The notes beneath the pieces are model-generated. The model saw nothing but the letters and a program-made list of their open reading frames with translations, did not search any database and was not told the origin of the DNA. Position numbers and translations under genes: made by a program. 64,000 bases of DNA from Isoetes taiwanensis (Eukaryota; Streptophyta; Lycopodiopsida; Isoetales; Isoetaceae). The stretch lies in NCBI GenBank assembly GCA_021234155.1, contig JAJEKV010000503.1, positions 1-64,000 on the forward strand, read 5' to 3'. Shown one piece after another: positions 54,676 through 64,000 of the stretch (position 1 is the first letter of the stretch; the number at the start of each line of letters is the position of its first letter).

Positions 54676-56525
54676 CTAGTAATGGTGCCCAGCGTAGCTG
54701 GGCATAAGTTGGGAATCTTTTTGGATGAAAACCTATTCAGCTCAGACTCTTTTTCATAAATCTAATATAATAGAAACCAAGCCTAGCATTGCTGAGCTTT
54801 AAGAGGTTTTTCTGTATTCGACACCCTTCCTCTTCCCTTTGCCTTTTGCGCATTTCCCTTTTTCCTCGTCTCCCTACATACTTCCCTTTTTCTTTTTTTC
54901 TTTTTTTTCTCATTTTTCCTACACATCTTCCTTTTTCCTTTTTTTACCCTCTTTTCTTCCCTTCCTTTTCTTTTTCTCATTTTCCCTTCCCTTTTTTCTG
55001 ACAAACTTTTTCCCTTCCCATTTTTCCCTTCATTTTCCATTTCCTTTTCACTTTCCCTTTCCCGTTTTCCATGCCCCTTTTTAGTGCTCTTTTCCCCACC
55101 TTTTCATGCGCCCGTTTTCTTCCTTTTCCCATCCTCAACCTCTTTATCCCTTGCCCTTTTCTGCTTCTCTTTTCCCATTTCCCTCTCCCCTTTTCCTCTT
55201 GCCCACTTTCCCTTCCCTTCCCCTCTTTCTGCCTTCCTTTTCTTTTTCCTTTCCTCTTTTATTACTTCGCCATTCTTTTGCTTTTCCCTCTTCTTTTTCA
55301 TTTTTTCTTTCACTATGCCTCTTTCCATTCCATTTTCTTCACATTTTGTATGTGCCCCTTTTCCTCATTTCCTCACCATCTCTCCCTTTTCCTCTTTTTC
55401 TTTTTCCTTTTTCCTTTTTCCTTTTCCCTTTTCCCATGCTCTTTTTCCCCTTTCCTCACCCTTTACCTCTTCCCTTTTTTGTCGTGCCCTTTTCCCCTTC
55501 CTCTTCCTCTTTTTCAATTCCTTGCTCCTCACCCTTCTCCTGTTTCCCTTTTCCCCTTCCCTTTTCCTCCTTTTCTGACCATTTCTCTCTTTTCTTTTTC
55601 TCAGCCTTTTTCCTTTTCCCTTTTCCCAATGGACTTTTTCCTTTCCGTTTTCCTCTTTTTCCCCACCCTTTCCCCCTTCCCCTTTCCTTTTTCCATGTCT
55701 GTTTTTCACTTTCTTTTTTTCCTTAATTCACCCTTTTCCTCTTCCCATTTTTTCTCGTGCCCTTTCCCCCTTCCCTTTTCTCATTTCCCTCTTCCCTTTT
55801 CCTGGGTTACATTTCCTCATTTGCCCCTCCCTTTTTTCTTTCTTCTTTCACTCTCCCTTTTTCCCTTCCCTTCTCCCAATCCTTTTCTTGTTCCCTCTTT
55901 TCCTTGACATTTTCCTCATTTTCTCAACCTTTCACTTTTTCCTTTTCTCGGTGCCCCTTTTCCCTTTCCTTTTTCTCTCTCTTTTCCCTTTGCATGCCAT
56001 TTTTCACTTCCCTTTTCTTCTTTCCACACCCTTTCCCCTTTTCTCCTTTTTTCCATGCTCTTTTTCCCTTTCCTTTTTCCATGCTCTTTATTTTCCCATT
56101 CTTCACCCTTTTTCCCACTCTTTCCCTTTTTTCTATGACATTTTCCCTCCTTTTTCCCCTTTACCTCTTCCCCTTTTTCTCATGCACTTTTCTCAGGTTC
56201 CCTTCCCCCATCCCTTTTGATTTTTTCTTTCCCTTTCCCTTTTCCCATACATTTTTATCTTCTCTTATCCCCACCCTTTTGCCTTTCTCACTTTCCCTTT
56301 TCCCCCTGCCTTTTTGCCCCTTCACGTTCTCTCTTTCCTCCTCCCTTTTCCCTTTTCCCCCCTTTTCCTTTACCCTTTCCTCATAAGAGATCAAAACATG
56401 ACCAATCACAGTGGTAAGAAGTTGTGCAAGAAATCTCGGCCTTTGGATGCACCGAGATGATCTCGGCCATTCAAATTAGGGCTTGATCCAATCCAGGAAT
56501 TACGGTATAACATTATAATATAAGA
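54676..56525 (-). mobile_element. Non-autonomous Helitron, 1,850 bp
   Basis: On the minus strand it begins TCTTATATTATAATG (56,525) and ends with a hairpin TGCCCAGC-TAC-GCTGGGCA (54,686-54,704), six bases, then CTAG (54,676-54,679). It sits exactly between A (54,675) and T (56,526) with no target duplication, all Helitron hallmarks. Excising it restores the LINE reading frame, which fixes both ends independently. It codes for nothing (no Rep/helicase). Confidence 0.95.
54806..56388. repeat. 1.6-kb polypyrimidine tract inside the Helitron
   Basis: Almost uninterrupted C/T sequence built from CCTTTTCCC, TTTTCCCTT and similar words, with rare purines such as CATGCC. It is low-complexity; open frames in it are chance. 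Confidence 0.97.
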
Positions 56526-57297
56526 TTCATCGCCTGATGCTCACAAACCCGTCTCAACATTTGGAAGGGAGCTCATCCAGTTGTGTGAAGTCTTTGAGAT
56601 GGTACTTTGTAATGGCTTAAAGCAATGGCCACACTCTAAAGGTATTACATGCAGACAGGATAGGCAGGGTGGTGGTACTAGTGTTGTTGATTATGTCATT
56701 TCCCAAGTGCAAGCTATTCGCTTGACCTATTCTAGATCTTTTGACTATGAACAGACATTAGCTCCTGCACTTGCAAGTATTTTGGATTACCCAACTCTCC
56801 AAGAGCGTAATGCAGCATTTGCTGATGCTTTGCTTACTTCTGCTGTCTCTTGCTTTGGTACACGCACTTCTGCTGTTGCTCGTGCTGGTAGGAAATCCTT
56901 TCCTAAAAATGCCTGGTTTGATGAAGAATGCAAGCAGCTTAAAAAACAATTGCGAACGATAGTTGAGCCAGATACGCGACATACTGCCATTCAGAATTAT
57001 AAGTCTGTTTTGAAACGCAAGAAGGCACGCTTTGTTGCTGAGCATCAGAAGCAAATGTTTGAATTACTGCTGCGTGAGCCTCGGACCTTCTGGCGCAAAA
57101 TATTATATCGACCACCTCCTACCCTTGGACATATTTCTATGCAGCAATGGGATGAGCGATTGGTCCACTTATATGATCATTTTGGGGTCCTTAATTCTGT
57201 GCCTCCTTTGGTACTTCAATTCACAGAGGAGGAAGTCAAAGAAGGACTGCGGCATCTATCTAATGGCAAGTCTCCCGAGGGGCAGGAGCCTGGATAG

Positions 57298-57961
57298 CAA
57301 TGGGTTGAAGAGGTGGAAGCTGCCACTTTAATGACAAATAAAGTGGATAGTGATCAGATTTTATCTCCTCATCTCTATGCCTTGTATGTGAGACCAATTT
57401 AGATTGCCGAGCTAGGGATTATCTGGGCAAGAAGACGCTTTTACATCTTGAACCAGGCTTTTGGGGAGAAGTTTGGCGGCTGGGCTTTGTGTCTGACCAG
57501 CATCAGGCTGATTACCACAGGTCCCGACAATGCAGCATCTTTTTTGGTCTCATACTTTTGTCTTCAGAATTACTGGTTGCTTAACTGTTTTGTTGATCAG
57601 ATTTTGAAAGCAGGTAGCTTCTTTGAACATTGTGGCAGAATGTTCTTGTTTCTGCAGTTCTTTTTCTATTCATCTCTATTCTTGCAGGTGGCTTTTCTAT
57701 ACGCATTCAGGGATTATTTGAATCTTTTGGAAAGTTGGTACTTGTCTCCTCTAGTACTCTTTCTAGCTGGGAAGATGGTGATTTCCCCTGTAGTACTAGT
57801 TAGACTGAAGAAGAGGTTGAGAGAGGCCTCTGAGTATCAAAGATTCAGATAGGATATTCGATCCGTGTGGGATCTTATGTGCTTAATTTTCTATTTGATC
57901 CATGAGGGATCTATATGCTGTAATACTTCCATCTGATGAATAAAATATCTTCTTTCCTTCA
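57298..57961 (+). other. 3' part of LINE A, no RT
   Basis: This replaces the RT domain and holds a plus-strand open frame (57,448-57,852) rich in Phe/Leu without recognisable motifs, then an AT-rich 3' end with GATGAATAAAATATC. It may be a different transcript joined during reverse transcription. Confidence 0.45.
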
Positions 57962-58134
57962 CAAAAAAAAAAAAAAAGAAGACCAAAGCATAAACCCTAG
58001 GCACGACCATCAGCGACCTCCATCTGAACGGTTCCCATCCACAAGAATGGATAACATGAGTTACTAATGCCATAGGCAAACTTAAATATTGCATTTCTAA
58101 CATGGCTAAATGCACTATAAGAGGAAGGGAGTAT

Positions 58135-58585
58135 TAGAGTCAGTTTTAGAGTCAGAGCTTAGTTATAAACTTAAACGGAAAAAAACAAGGAAAAACTCTT
58201 AATTTGACGTTACAGCTGACACTATAGCTGACTCTATGCTCTGTTGTTTAAACGTCAGAATTAGCGATAGAATTTAGCGACAAAATTAGAGTCATAATGT
58301 GCATCAGAATTAGAGTCAGAATGTGCATCAGAATTAGAATCAGAATGTGTGTCAGAATTAGTCATAATATGCATTGAAATTAGAGTCAGAATGTGCATCA
58401 AAATTAGAGTTAGAATATGCGTCAGAATTAGACTCAGATAAAAGTTGAAATGTGTCGAATTAGAATCAGAATTTGCGTCAAAATATTAGAACATAATTTG
58501 CATTAAAAAGAGTCAGAATATGCCTTAGAATTAGAGTTAGAATTGCGTCGAAAGTAGAGTCAGAATTAGAGTCAACGAGGTCCCG
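58135..58585. repeat. AGAATTAGAGTCAGAATGTGCATC minisatellite
   Basis: About fifteen imperfect units of 22-28 bp built from GAATTAGAGTCAGAA and TGTGCATCA. Confidence 0.93.
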
Positions 58586-58589
58586 ATGG

Positions 58590-59782
58590 CGCTTAGGGTT
58601 CGAGTTTAGGGCGGCGGCGGCGGCCGCCCGATGCCTGTAGCTTCATCAAGGAAGGTCGAAGCTGGAGGAGCAGTGAAAAACTGCTGCTGCTGCTAAGGTA
58701 AGATCATGTGGGAGCTGTCTCGCCCATCCTCCCCCGGTCTGTCCCGGATCTTGGCAGCAAAGCAGGCCCAATGGAGCATAGCCGCAGCTCTGTTACCCTG
58801 CTTCTGGCTGTTGAATCTATGGCAGGATAAGGTATGGTGTTTCTGCTTCAGCTTTGATCTTGTTAGGCAGCCAAGGGTTCATAGAAATTCTAGTATGATT
58901 CTTCAGTTCTGAGCAGTTCTATTCCTTAGAATATCGCATCAGAGCTTCTGTGTTGCTTACTGGGATTCCTCTACAACCCATGTGACAGTTTATTTGGTCT
59001 TGATTCTTGGAGCACTTAAGTTGTCTGCCGCCCCATCCCAGCTTAGGGGAAGAGGGTTTTCTATTAATTGGTTCAGCTTATACAGATGAAATAGGACATA
59101 GAGCAAAGAAATAGACCCAGGGCGGGAGACCAGGGTTGTTTTGCAGCTGGAAGGAGCATGGGAAGTCGCGGTCTATGCTAGTGTCTGGGATGTGTAAGGG
59201 GAGATGGCAGACCACTCTTCGGAGCAGGCTTGAGGATGTCACCATAGTGGGAAGATGGAGTTCCTCTTGTAGTACTGCTATGTGGTGGATTAGATAAAGC
59301 CTAGTTAACGCGCGGGATGAAGCTAGCTCTCCTAACCGCTCAAGCGTTTAGCATCATCAAGGGAACGAGCTTCAAGTCGCTGCAGCTTCAGCAAGTAATC
59401 TGCTCTCTATCTCTACTTTGATAAACTTTTTCATGTGATAGAATTTCTTCTTGGCATCTCATCATCGACACCTATTTTGAGGGATGAATGAGGGGTCCCA
59501 AACAGGTGGAAAGATCCAAGGTTTGTTCCTTTAGTATCTGTTATTGCTTAGAAGAGGAGCAGGTTCGTGTCAGAGTACTCATCTTTGAGGAAAAAGGGAT
59601 GGGCCTCCTATAGTATGAGGAATGACAGAGGAGCAGTAGAGCTACCTTGCCCGAGTACTAAGTTTGAGCACCTCATCCACCCTTCTTCTTGGGTGTGGTA
59701 CAAATACTTCCAATCTAGCCTATTATGAGGTGTGTAATAAGGTCTTGCATATAAAAATCTTGCCTTCAAAAAAAAAAAAAAA
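58590..59782 (+). other. Retroposed, poly(A)-ended segment without recognised coding
   Basis: It begins near a GC-rich leader (GGCGGCGGCGGCGGCCGCC at 58,612-58,630), followed by CTGCTGCTGCTAAGGTAAGA, and ends with a 15-A run at 59,767-59,781. It has only short frames. The likely origin is a reverse-transcribed transcript or a LINE/SINE 3' part. Flanking duplications were not found. Confidence 0.45.
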
Positions 59783-59940
59783 CAGCCTGAACTAGTAAAC
59801 CTAGACCAGACATCTGCCTCAGTCAATCCCTTGGCAGTATTATCATCCTACTATTAGGAAATGTGGTCAAATGCGCTCAATTGTGTGATTTTAAGAACAT
59901 GAAACAATTTGCTCTAATGTATCATTTACAGTTCCTAGCT

Positions 59941-59970
59941 GTGCCCAGCAACACTGGGCTCCATTTCTAG
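59941..59970 (+). mobile_element. Helitron-like 3' terminus
   Basis: GCCCAG-CAACA-CTGGGC hairpin, seven bases, then CTAG followed by T. This resembles the terminus at 54,676-54,704, so both may belong to one family. The 5' end of this copy was not located. Confidence 0.6.
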
Positions 59971-60109
59971 TTATAAATTATAGTGTAAATATGTCATGAA
60001 TAAAACCATAGGAAATTCTACTAGAAAATGACATGTGGCAATAGAAGTAACTTTAAAACAACAGTGGACGTTTCTTATCCAATAAAAAAAATATATAAAC
60101 AATCATCAA

Positions 60110-61278
60110 TACAATATCTCCATACTTCTACATGTATGTTTTTTTGTAATAAACCTGATAATCATATGTGAACTTATCAAAACCATAGTTTTCCACTGTG
60201 GACCAAATATTGGGGTCAGTGTGCAAGTCGCGTAGCCTATGTCTTGCATGCTCCCAAGTTTCCATGAGAAAGATAAGGTCCATATCAACAGCAACTGATT
60301 TGAGACTATCTCCATTCTACCATAGGAAGCCACGACAATTCCAAGAGACCATGCATAGGCGCAATCTCTATTTTGATATTAGGAGCTGCAGCTGCAGATT
60401 CCGTGGTAGCGGCACACGGGGGAGGGGGGGAGGTAGAGGTGGAAGCAGCATGCAATGTGTGGGCAGCGACATGTGAGACAACCAGAGCAGGGTGTGCACT
60501 TGTAGGAGGTGAATTAGGGTATGGGCTGGAGCAGTTGAAGCCTCAGCAGAAGGATCCTGAGGGTTCGCAACACTTGCATCAACGTTTGGTGGCCGAAAGA
60601 TTTGCATGTTACATTGGATTAGTCTGTCTGCAAATGCTCCCAACTTTGCCTAACTCGTGCACATGGTCTTCTTGTTGTGCAACAGTCAGATCTCGGTCAA
60701 CAAACAACGCGGTCCCCTTCAACTACCTGCCTCGACACAAGGTGGTTGCTCGCTCCTGCTCGTTCCTGACTGTGAAGTTGCAGTTGGCATCACATGGGTT
60801 GTAGCGTGCGTTGGGTTGGTGGCAGTATAGCACGCCTTCACGATAGATGACCCTGGCTGACGTCGTGCAGGCTGTTGGGCGTGCGGGACCGTCATGGCCA
60901 ATGTTGTGGCCTCTCCTTTCTAAAGCAAGGAGCTTAGCTCCCGCTGGAATTGTTGTTGCCTTGCTACTTCATGCACGCACCACTGCAGTTGCTCATGAGC
61001 CTCTGCGTGGAGACCCGTGCCTTGTTGAGCAACAACCGTCCATAGCTCCTGCACCTCCCAATCTCAAGCCGTGAAGCTATGCTCGTTCGCTACTCGAGTT
61101 TCTGCAAGTGGTTGTCCAGTGCAGGGTTCTTTGCTGATGAGGGCACTTCTTGTGTCTCGACCCTACTCTGAAGTGCTCTCAGCTGTGACTGGCTCTCCTC
61201 AAAGTTAGCTTGGATGCTTTGCATCATGGGAGTGGCCTCGTCAGCCTCTGATTGAATGCGGGAGATGGTTGCTAGCAT
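60110..61278 (-). pseudogene. LINE relic B: ORF1 remnant and start of the endonuclease
   Basis: The endonuclease start is at about 60,352: MVSWNCRGFLW, a stop, then NGDSLKSVAVDMDLIFLMET, clearly the same family as LINE A. After about 30 further codons the similarity ends. Upstream on the minus strand, 60.4-61.3 kb carries a coiled-coil segment (MLATISRIQSEADEATPMM, SQSQLRALQSRVE at 61.09-61.28 kb) and Thr/Ala-rich pieces in shifting frames, consistent with a decayed ORF1. Confidence 0.65.
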
Positions 61279-61279
61279 C

Positions 61280-61925
61280 TCTTGCTCGGCACACTACCTG
61301 TCCTGTGTCATGGCATAGATGGTGGACAGGAAGTCCACACGAGCCCACAAGTCAGCGAGACTCTGCTTGTTCGTTGAATGGGAGGTTGGGAAGCAAGGTA
61401 GAGTGGCACTTAGGATAGATTTCTGACTCCTTAGAGCTAAAATTTGGTTTGTTTACTTTTGTGCTGCTTGAAATGATTTGGTTCTATCCCATTCAAATTC
61501 AAAACACGCAGAGCTTTTCAGCCGAAGAATGTGCTTTTGAAATTTGATGCTGCCGATTTGGCAAGGGTTTCAAATTCCTGAGCAAAGACTTGTTGATTTG
61601 GCAGGGGTTTCAAATCCCTGGGCAAAGACACGTTGAAAGTTGTATAACATTTTGAACTATCGTATGTTTGTTCTTAAACAAGTCTATATTTGGTATGATA
61701 GCTACTTCTTATGAGAGATTTATAAGTCTGTAGCAATTGGTATTAATTTCTTGCTATTATTTTGTGGTTGCACATTTGGCACTGCTATGGAATGTAGGCT
61801 TCAGATTACTAGTTGTCATATTAATGCAATGTACATGTGAGTTGGTGTACAAGAAGTACAATTTTTACTTCTTGCTTTGATCATATTTGGAATAATATTG
61901 GTAAAATTTTATAACTTGTAATTGA
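61280..61925. other. AT-rich intergenic segment
   Basis: A 45-bp phrase (GATTTGGCA(A/G)GGGTTTCAAAT) is duplicated at 61,552 and 61,593. Nothing else is recognised. Confidence 0.5.
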
Positions 61926-61928
61926 CTT

Positions 61929-61985
61929 AGAATAGAATAGAATAGAATAGAATAGAATAGAATAGAATAGAATAGAATAGAATAG
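61929..61985 (-). repeat. (TAGAA)n microsatellite, 3' tail of LINE C
   Basis: About eleven TAGAA units, reading (TTCTA)n on the LINE strand, come directly after a LINE-like 3' untranslated region (ACGTTAAAAAATC). Simple-repeat tails instead of poly(A) occur in several LINE clades. Confidence 0.75.
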
Positions 61986-62273
61986 ATTTTTTAACGTCCA
62001 CGGAAACCAATAGGTCATGGGACCCATACAATGGGCTAGTACAATCATTACTACTAGGATTAAAAAACCCCTGCCTCGAAAGGTTTTCAAGGGAAAAACC
62101 TTTGCAGTAATGATGATACTAGACAAGCGGAGATAATGACTACTGAGGGCTCAGTAATTGCCGACGTTTATCTAGAACCTCAAGTATGTATAATGCCAAG
62201 TCATGCACAGATGGTGCTCTGAGAAGTTGTGGAAGCGTGGAATGGAATGCTAAGGTCAAAAAATGATTCCGGA

Positions 62274-63954
62274 CTATCTCAAAAGCGGGGCAACTCGGAA
62301 GAGTATGGCTTTCATCTTCAATAACTTGTGGCGCAACAGCACATAGTCTCGCTTTCGCGCAATTGCGGCGCTCCCATCTACTGTCTCAACCAGTGACTGT
62401 GGGACCCCGTGCGAATTGATGCAATAGCCGCAAGCTTGTTCTCGACAATGAAGCAAGCAAATAAGCTTGGGGCCCCGTGCCAAGGTGGGATTTATGTGTG
62501 CATGATAATGACCGGTTTTCACTTGGGCCAAAGTAACTGCGTCCCATATCTTTTGAGAAAAACGACCATTGAGATATTGTTGCAAAAGCTCAGGATCAGA
62601 ACTGGCAAGCATAAGACAATGCTCTGGTTGCACAGCCCAACGGGCAAACCATGTAGTGCAATGCTCTTTCCAACATCGCTTCAAACGCTGAGGAGATTCA
62701 GCCATGGCAAGTGCAAGAACAGGATATCTAACATCATCCATGTGGTGCACCTTGCAGATATAGTGGAGATGGCGCTTCATGGCAGAATGTTGAAGAGGCC
62801 AAAAACCTGTCTCTTGTAAAAGAATAGCATAGGGCACCGTTGTTTTAACTCCGAGGCTGTAAGTGAGAAAGGACTTTTGCACCCGCTCCAAGCTCTCCCA
62901 AGCACTAGCACTAATGGCAGGCCCCCACACTTCAGAACCATACAGTAAAACAGGCTCTACCAAAGCCCAAAACAAGTGGGCTTTCCGCGGGTAATCGCGG
63001 AATTTCTCGGCGAAAACAATTGTTTTGCATTGCATAGAGTGCTCTCCATCCAGCAGCCACCCGCTTGGTAATACACTGTTCCCAAAGTGTGTTCTTACAG
63101 AATTCTACACCAAGATACTTGTAGCTATCTACAACTTCAACTTCGCGGCTATCATAGTGCATAGTGGGAACATTGTGACGAGAAGATTGAACTACCAAAA
63201 GCTTGGTCTTTTGGAGATTAACACGCAGACCTGTGTTCTCACAAAAACTGTGCAGAGCATGTAAATGTTGCTGCATACTTGCAGCGGTATGTGCCAGAAG
63301 TGAAACATCATCAGCATACATAAGCTGCCTGATAATATAGTGTGCCAAATGTGGACCTCCGCCGCCATGATTATCAAGTCATTCTTCCAATTGATCAATG
63401 TACAAGCCAAAGAGTGTAGGAGATAAAGGGCAACCCTGACGAACTCCAATATTGCTAGTGATTTGAGTACCAGATGCTGGAAATTTAGCAAAAACCCTTT
63501 CATAGAGCCGGTAAACTACATTTTGAAGATCTTGTGGAACCCCAAGTGCCTGCAAGCGCTGCCAAAGAAGCTCGCGTGGTACTGTATCAAAAGCAGAGGT
63601 AAAATCCACAAAGCATACATAGAGGTCTTGTTTCAAACTTCGACTATGTTCAATAAGCATGCGCAATGTGAAAATATGGTCTATTGTAGAATGGCATGGA
63701 CGAAAGCCTGCCTGTCCTACAACACGTACACTAGTATGTTCTGCCCATGATGTCAACTGCTTCTCAGTAAGACTGGCTAAGAGCTTTGAAAATATGGAAC
63801 TTACCATGATCATGCGATAATTAGAAGGGTCATGCTTATCACCTGCTTTGGAAATTGGTACGATCTTACTGACAGCCCAAGTTTCTGGCAAGCCTTCTTG
63901 CAAATCTTGATTTAAAAGAGTAGTGATGATTGGAAGCAATAGCGGACCCCCCAT
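62274..63954 (-). pseudogene. LINE reverse transcriptase, interrupted
   Basis: RT motifs in order: VSKIVPISKAGDKHDPSNYR (motif 1-2), GQAGFRPCHSTIDHIFTL, CFVDFTSAFDTVPRE (catalytic Asp), GVRQGCPLSPTLFGLYID, and the active site LMYADDVSLLAH, followed by GLRVNLQKTKLLVV and YLGVEF. A long C-terminal domain (LLYGSEVWGPAISASAWESL) runs to the stop at 62,274. A TGA near 63,380 and a frameshift near 63,030 disable it. The enzyme would copy LINE RNA at a nicked target. Confidence 0.93.
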
Positions 63955-64000
63955 TTAAGCAATTCTGCTTGCAAACCTTGAAGAGCTATGTCTGTAGAAA

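Larger units (their letters stand above)
54125..57297 (+). pseudogene. LINE endonuclease ORF, interrupted by a Helitron
   Basis: It starts four bases after the ORF1 stop. The AP-endonuclease-like domain has LVSWNCRGFPWRKG, LLLMETWEH (catalytic Glu) and VILLGDFNAR (Asp and Asn). At 54,675|54,676 a Helitron intervenes. The frame continues at 56,526 without loss of a base (…ANDTFFPH, then SSPDAHKPV), followed by VVDYVISQVQAIR, KNAWFDEECKQLKKQL and FWRKILYRPPPTLG of the linker before RT. The frame ends at a TAG (57,295) where RT should begin, so the enzyme is lost. Confidence 0.88.
53421..57976 (+). mobile_element. LINE retrotransposon A, defective, with a Helitron inside
   Basis: Plus-strand order is ORF1, an endonuclease ORF split by a Helitron, the start of the endonuclease-RT linker, then a non-coding 3' part and a 15-A tail (57,962-57,976) preceded by GATGAATAAAATATC. 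The RT domain is absent: coding similarity stops at about 57,290 (LRHLSNGKSPEG). The 5' end is not defined. The tail with an AATAAA signal shows a transcript-derived end. Confidence 0.85.
61929..64000 (-). mobile_element. LINE C (reverse transcriptase end), continues past the right edge
   Basis: A minus-strand LINE with RT, a C-terminal domain, a 3' untranslated region (61.99-62.27 kb) and a simple-repeat tail. Its 5' portion lies beyond the window. Confidence 0.88.

Noticed and set aside
55071-55907. 278-aa Phe/Pro/Leu-rich open frame
   Set aside because: It lies wholly in the polypyrimidine tract, where stop codons are rare because purines are absent; several overlapping frames are open at once.
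60373-60804. 143-aa plus-strand ORF
   Set aside because: It is antisense to the decayed LINE ORF1 and endonuclease start; composition is Gly/Ala-rich from CA/GT-rich DNA and no motif is present.

Overview
The window reads as a repeat-dense stretch of a streptophyte nuclear genome, probably a land plant. The evidence is a plant-type CACTA transposase with DUF4218- and DUF4216-like parts, tandem DUF8039-like domains, Ty3/gypsy and TRIM elements, a Helitron, LINEs with poly(A) tails, and GT-AG introns whose phases match. The species cannot be named from sequence alone. I recognise no ordinary host gene; nearly everything is, or looks like, mobile DNA in various stages of decay.

Layout. 1-11,336: tandem satellite with a ~1.12 kb unit, running off the left edge, with a 305-bp internal triplication near its end. 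11.3-20,856: a CACTA element whose right terminus is visible at 20,856 but whose left terminus was not found. It carries small genes on both strands and a minus-strand transposase gene with a SET methyltransferase domain spliced in frame into its 5' part. 20.86-22.3 kb: remains of another plant transposon gene that the CACTA element appears to have entered. 22.4-28.0 kb: an unclassified unit with a ParB-like domain and an amino-MTase-like DNA methyltransferase motif, with arrays of a GCGC-centred palindrome around it and inside its introns. 28.2-34.3 kb: a minus-strand LTR element (1.67-kb LTR, tRNA-Met-type primer site) with a gag gene and, before it, an ORF ending in an unmistakable histone H3-like fold. 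A pair of 67-bp hairpins precedes each of these two genes. 34.3-37.7 kb: simple and tandem repeats.

37,669-49,197: a degenerate 11.5-kb Ty3/gypsy element (minus strand) with gag, protease, RT, RNase H and integrase, a long extra ORF behind pol, and a small antisense ORF with its own TATA box. A 470-bp TRIM with apparently identical LTRs sits inside the extra ORF. 49.2-53.2 kb: an unclassified minus-strand gene or element encoding a RING-like zinc finger and an FCP1/NIF-type domain lacking its nucleophilic Asp. 53.4-58.0 kb: a LINE split at an A|T dinucleotide by a 1,850-bp Helitron filled with a polypyrimidine tract. 58-64 kb: minisatellite, a poly(A)-tailed retroposed segment, a second Helitron 3' end, and two minus-strand LINE relics.

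The common thread is that several unrelated elements each carry a chromatin- or DNA-modifying module (SET, ParB plus DNA MTase, H3-like fold, FCP1-like domain), and most carry their own private palindrome family. Most coding regions contain stops or frameshifts, so these copies look inactive even where the architecture is clear.
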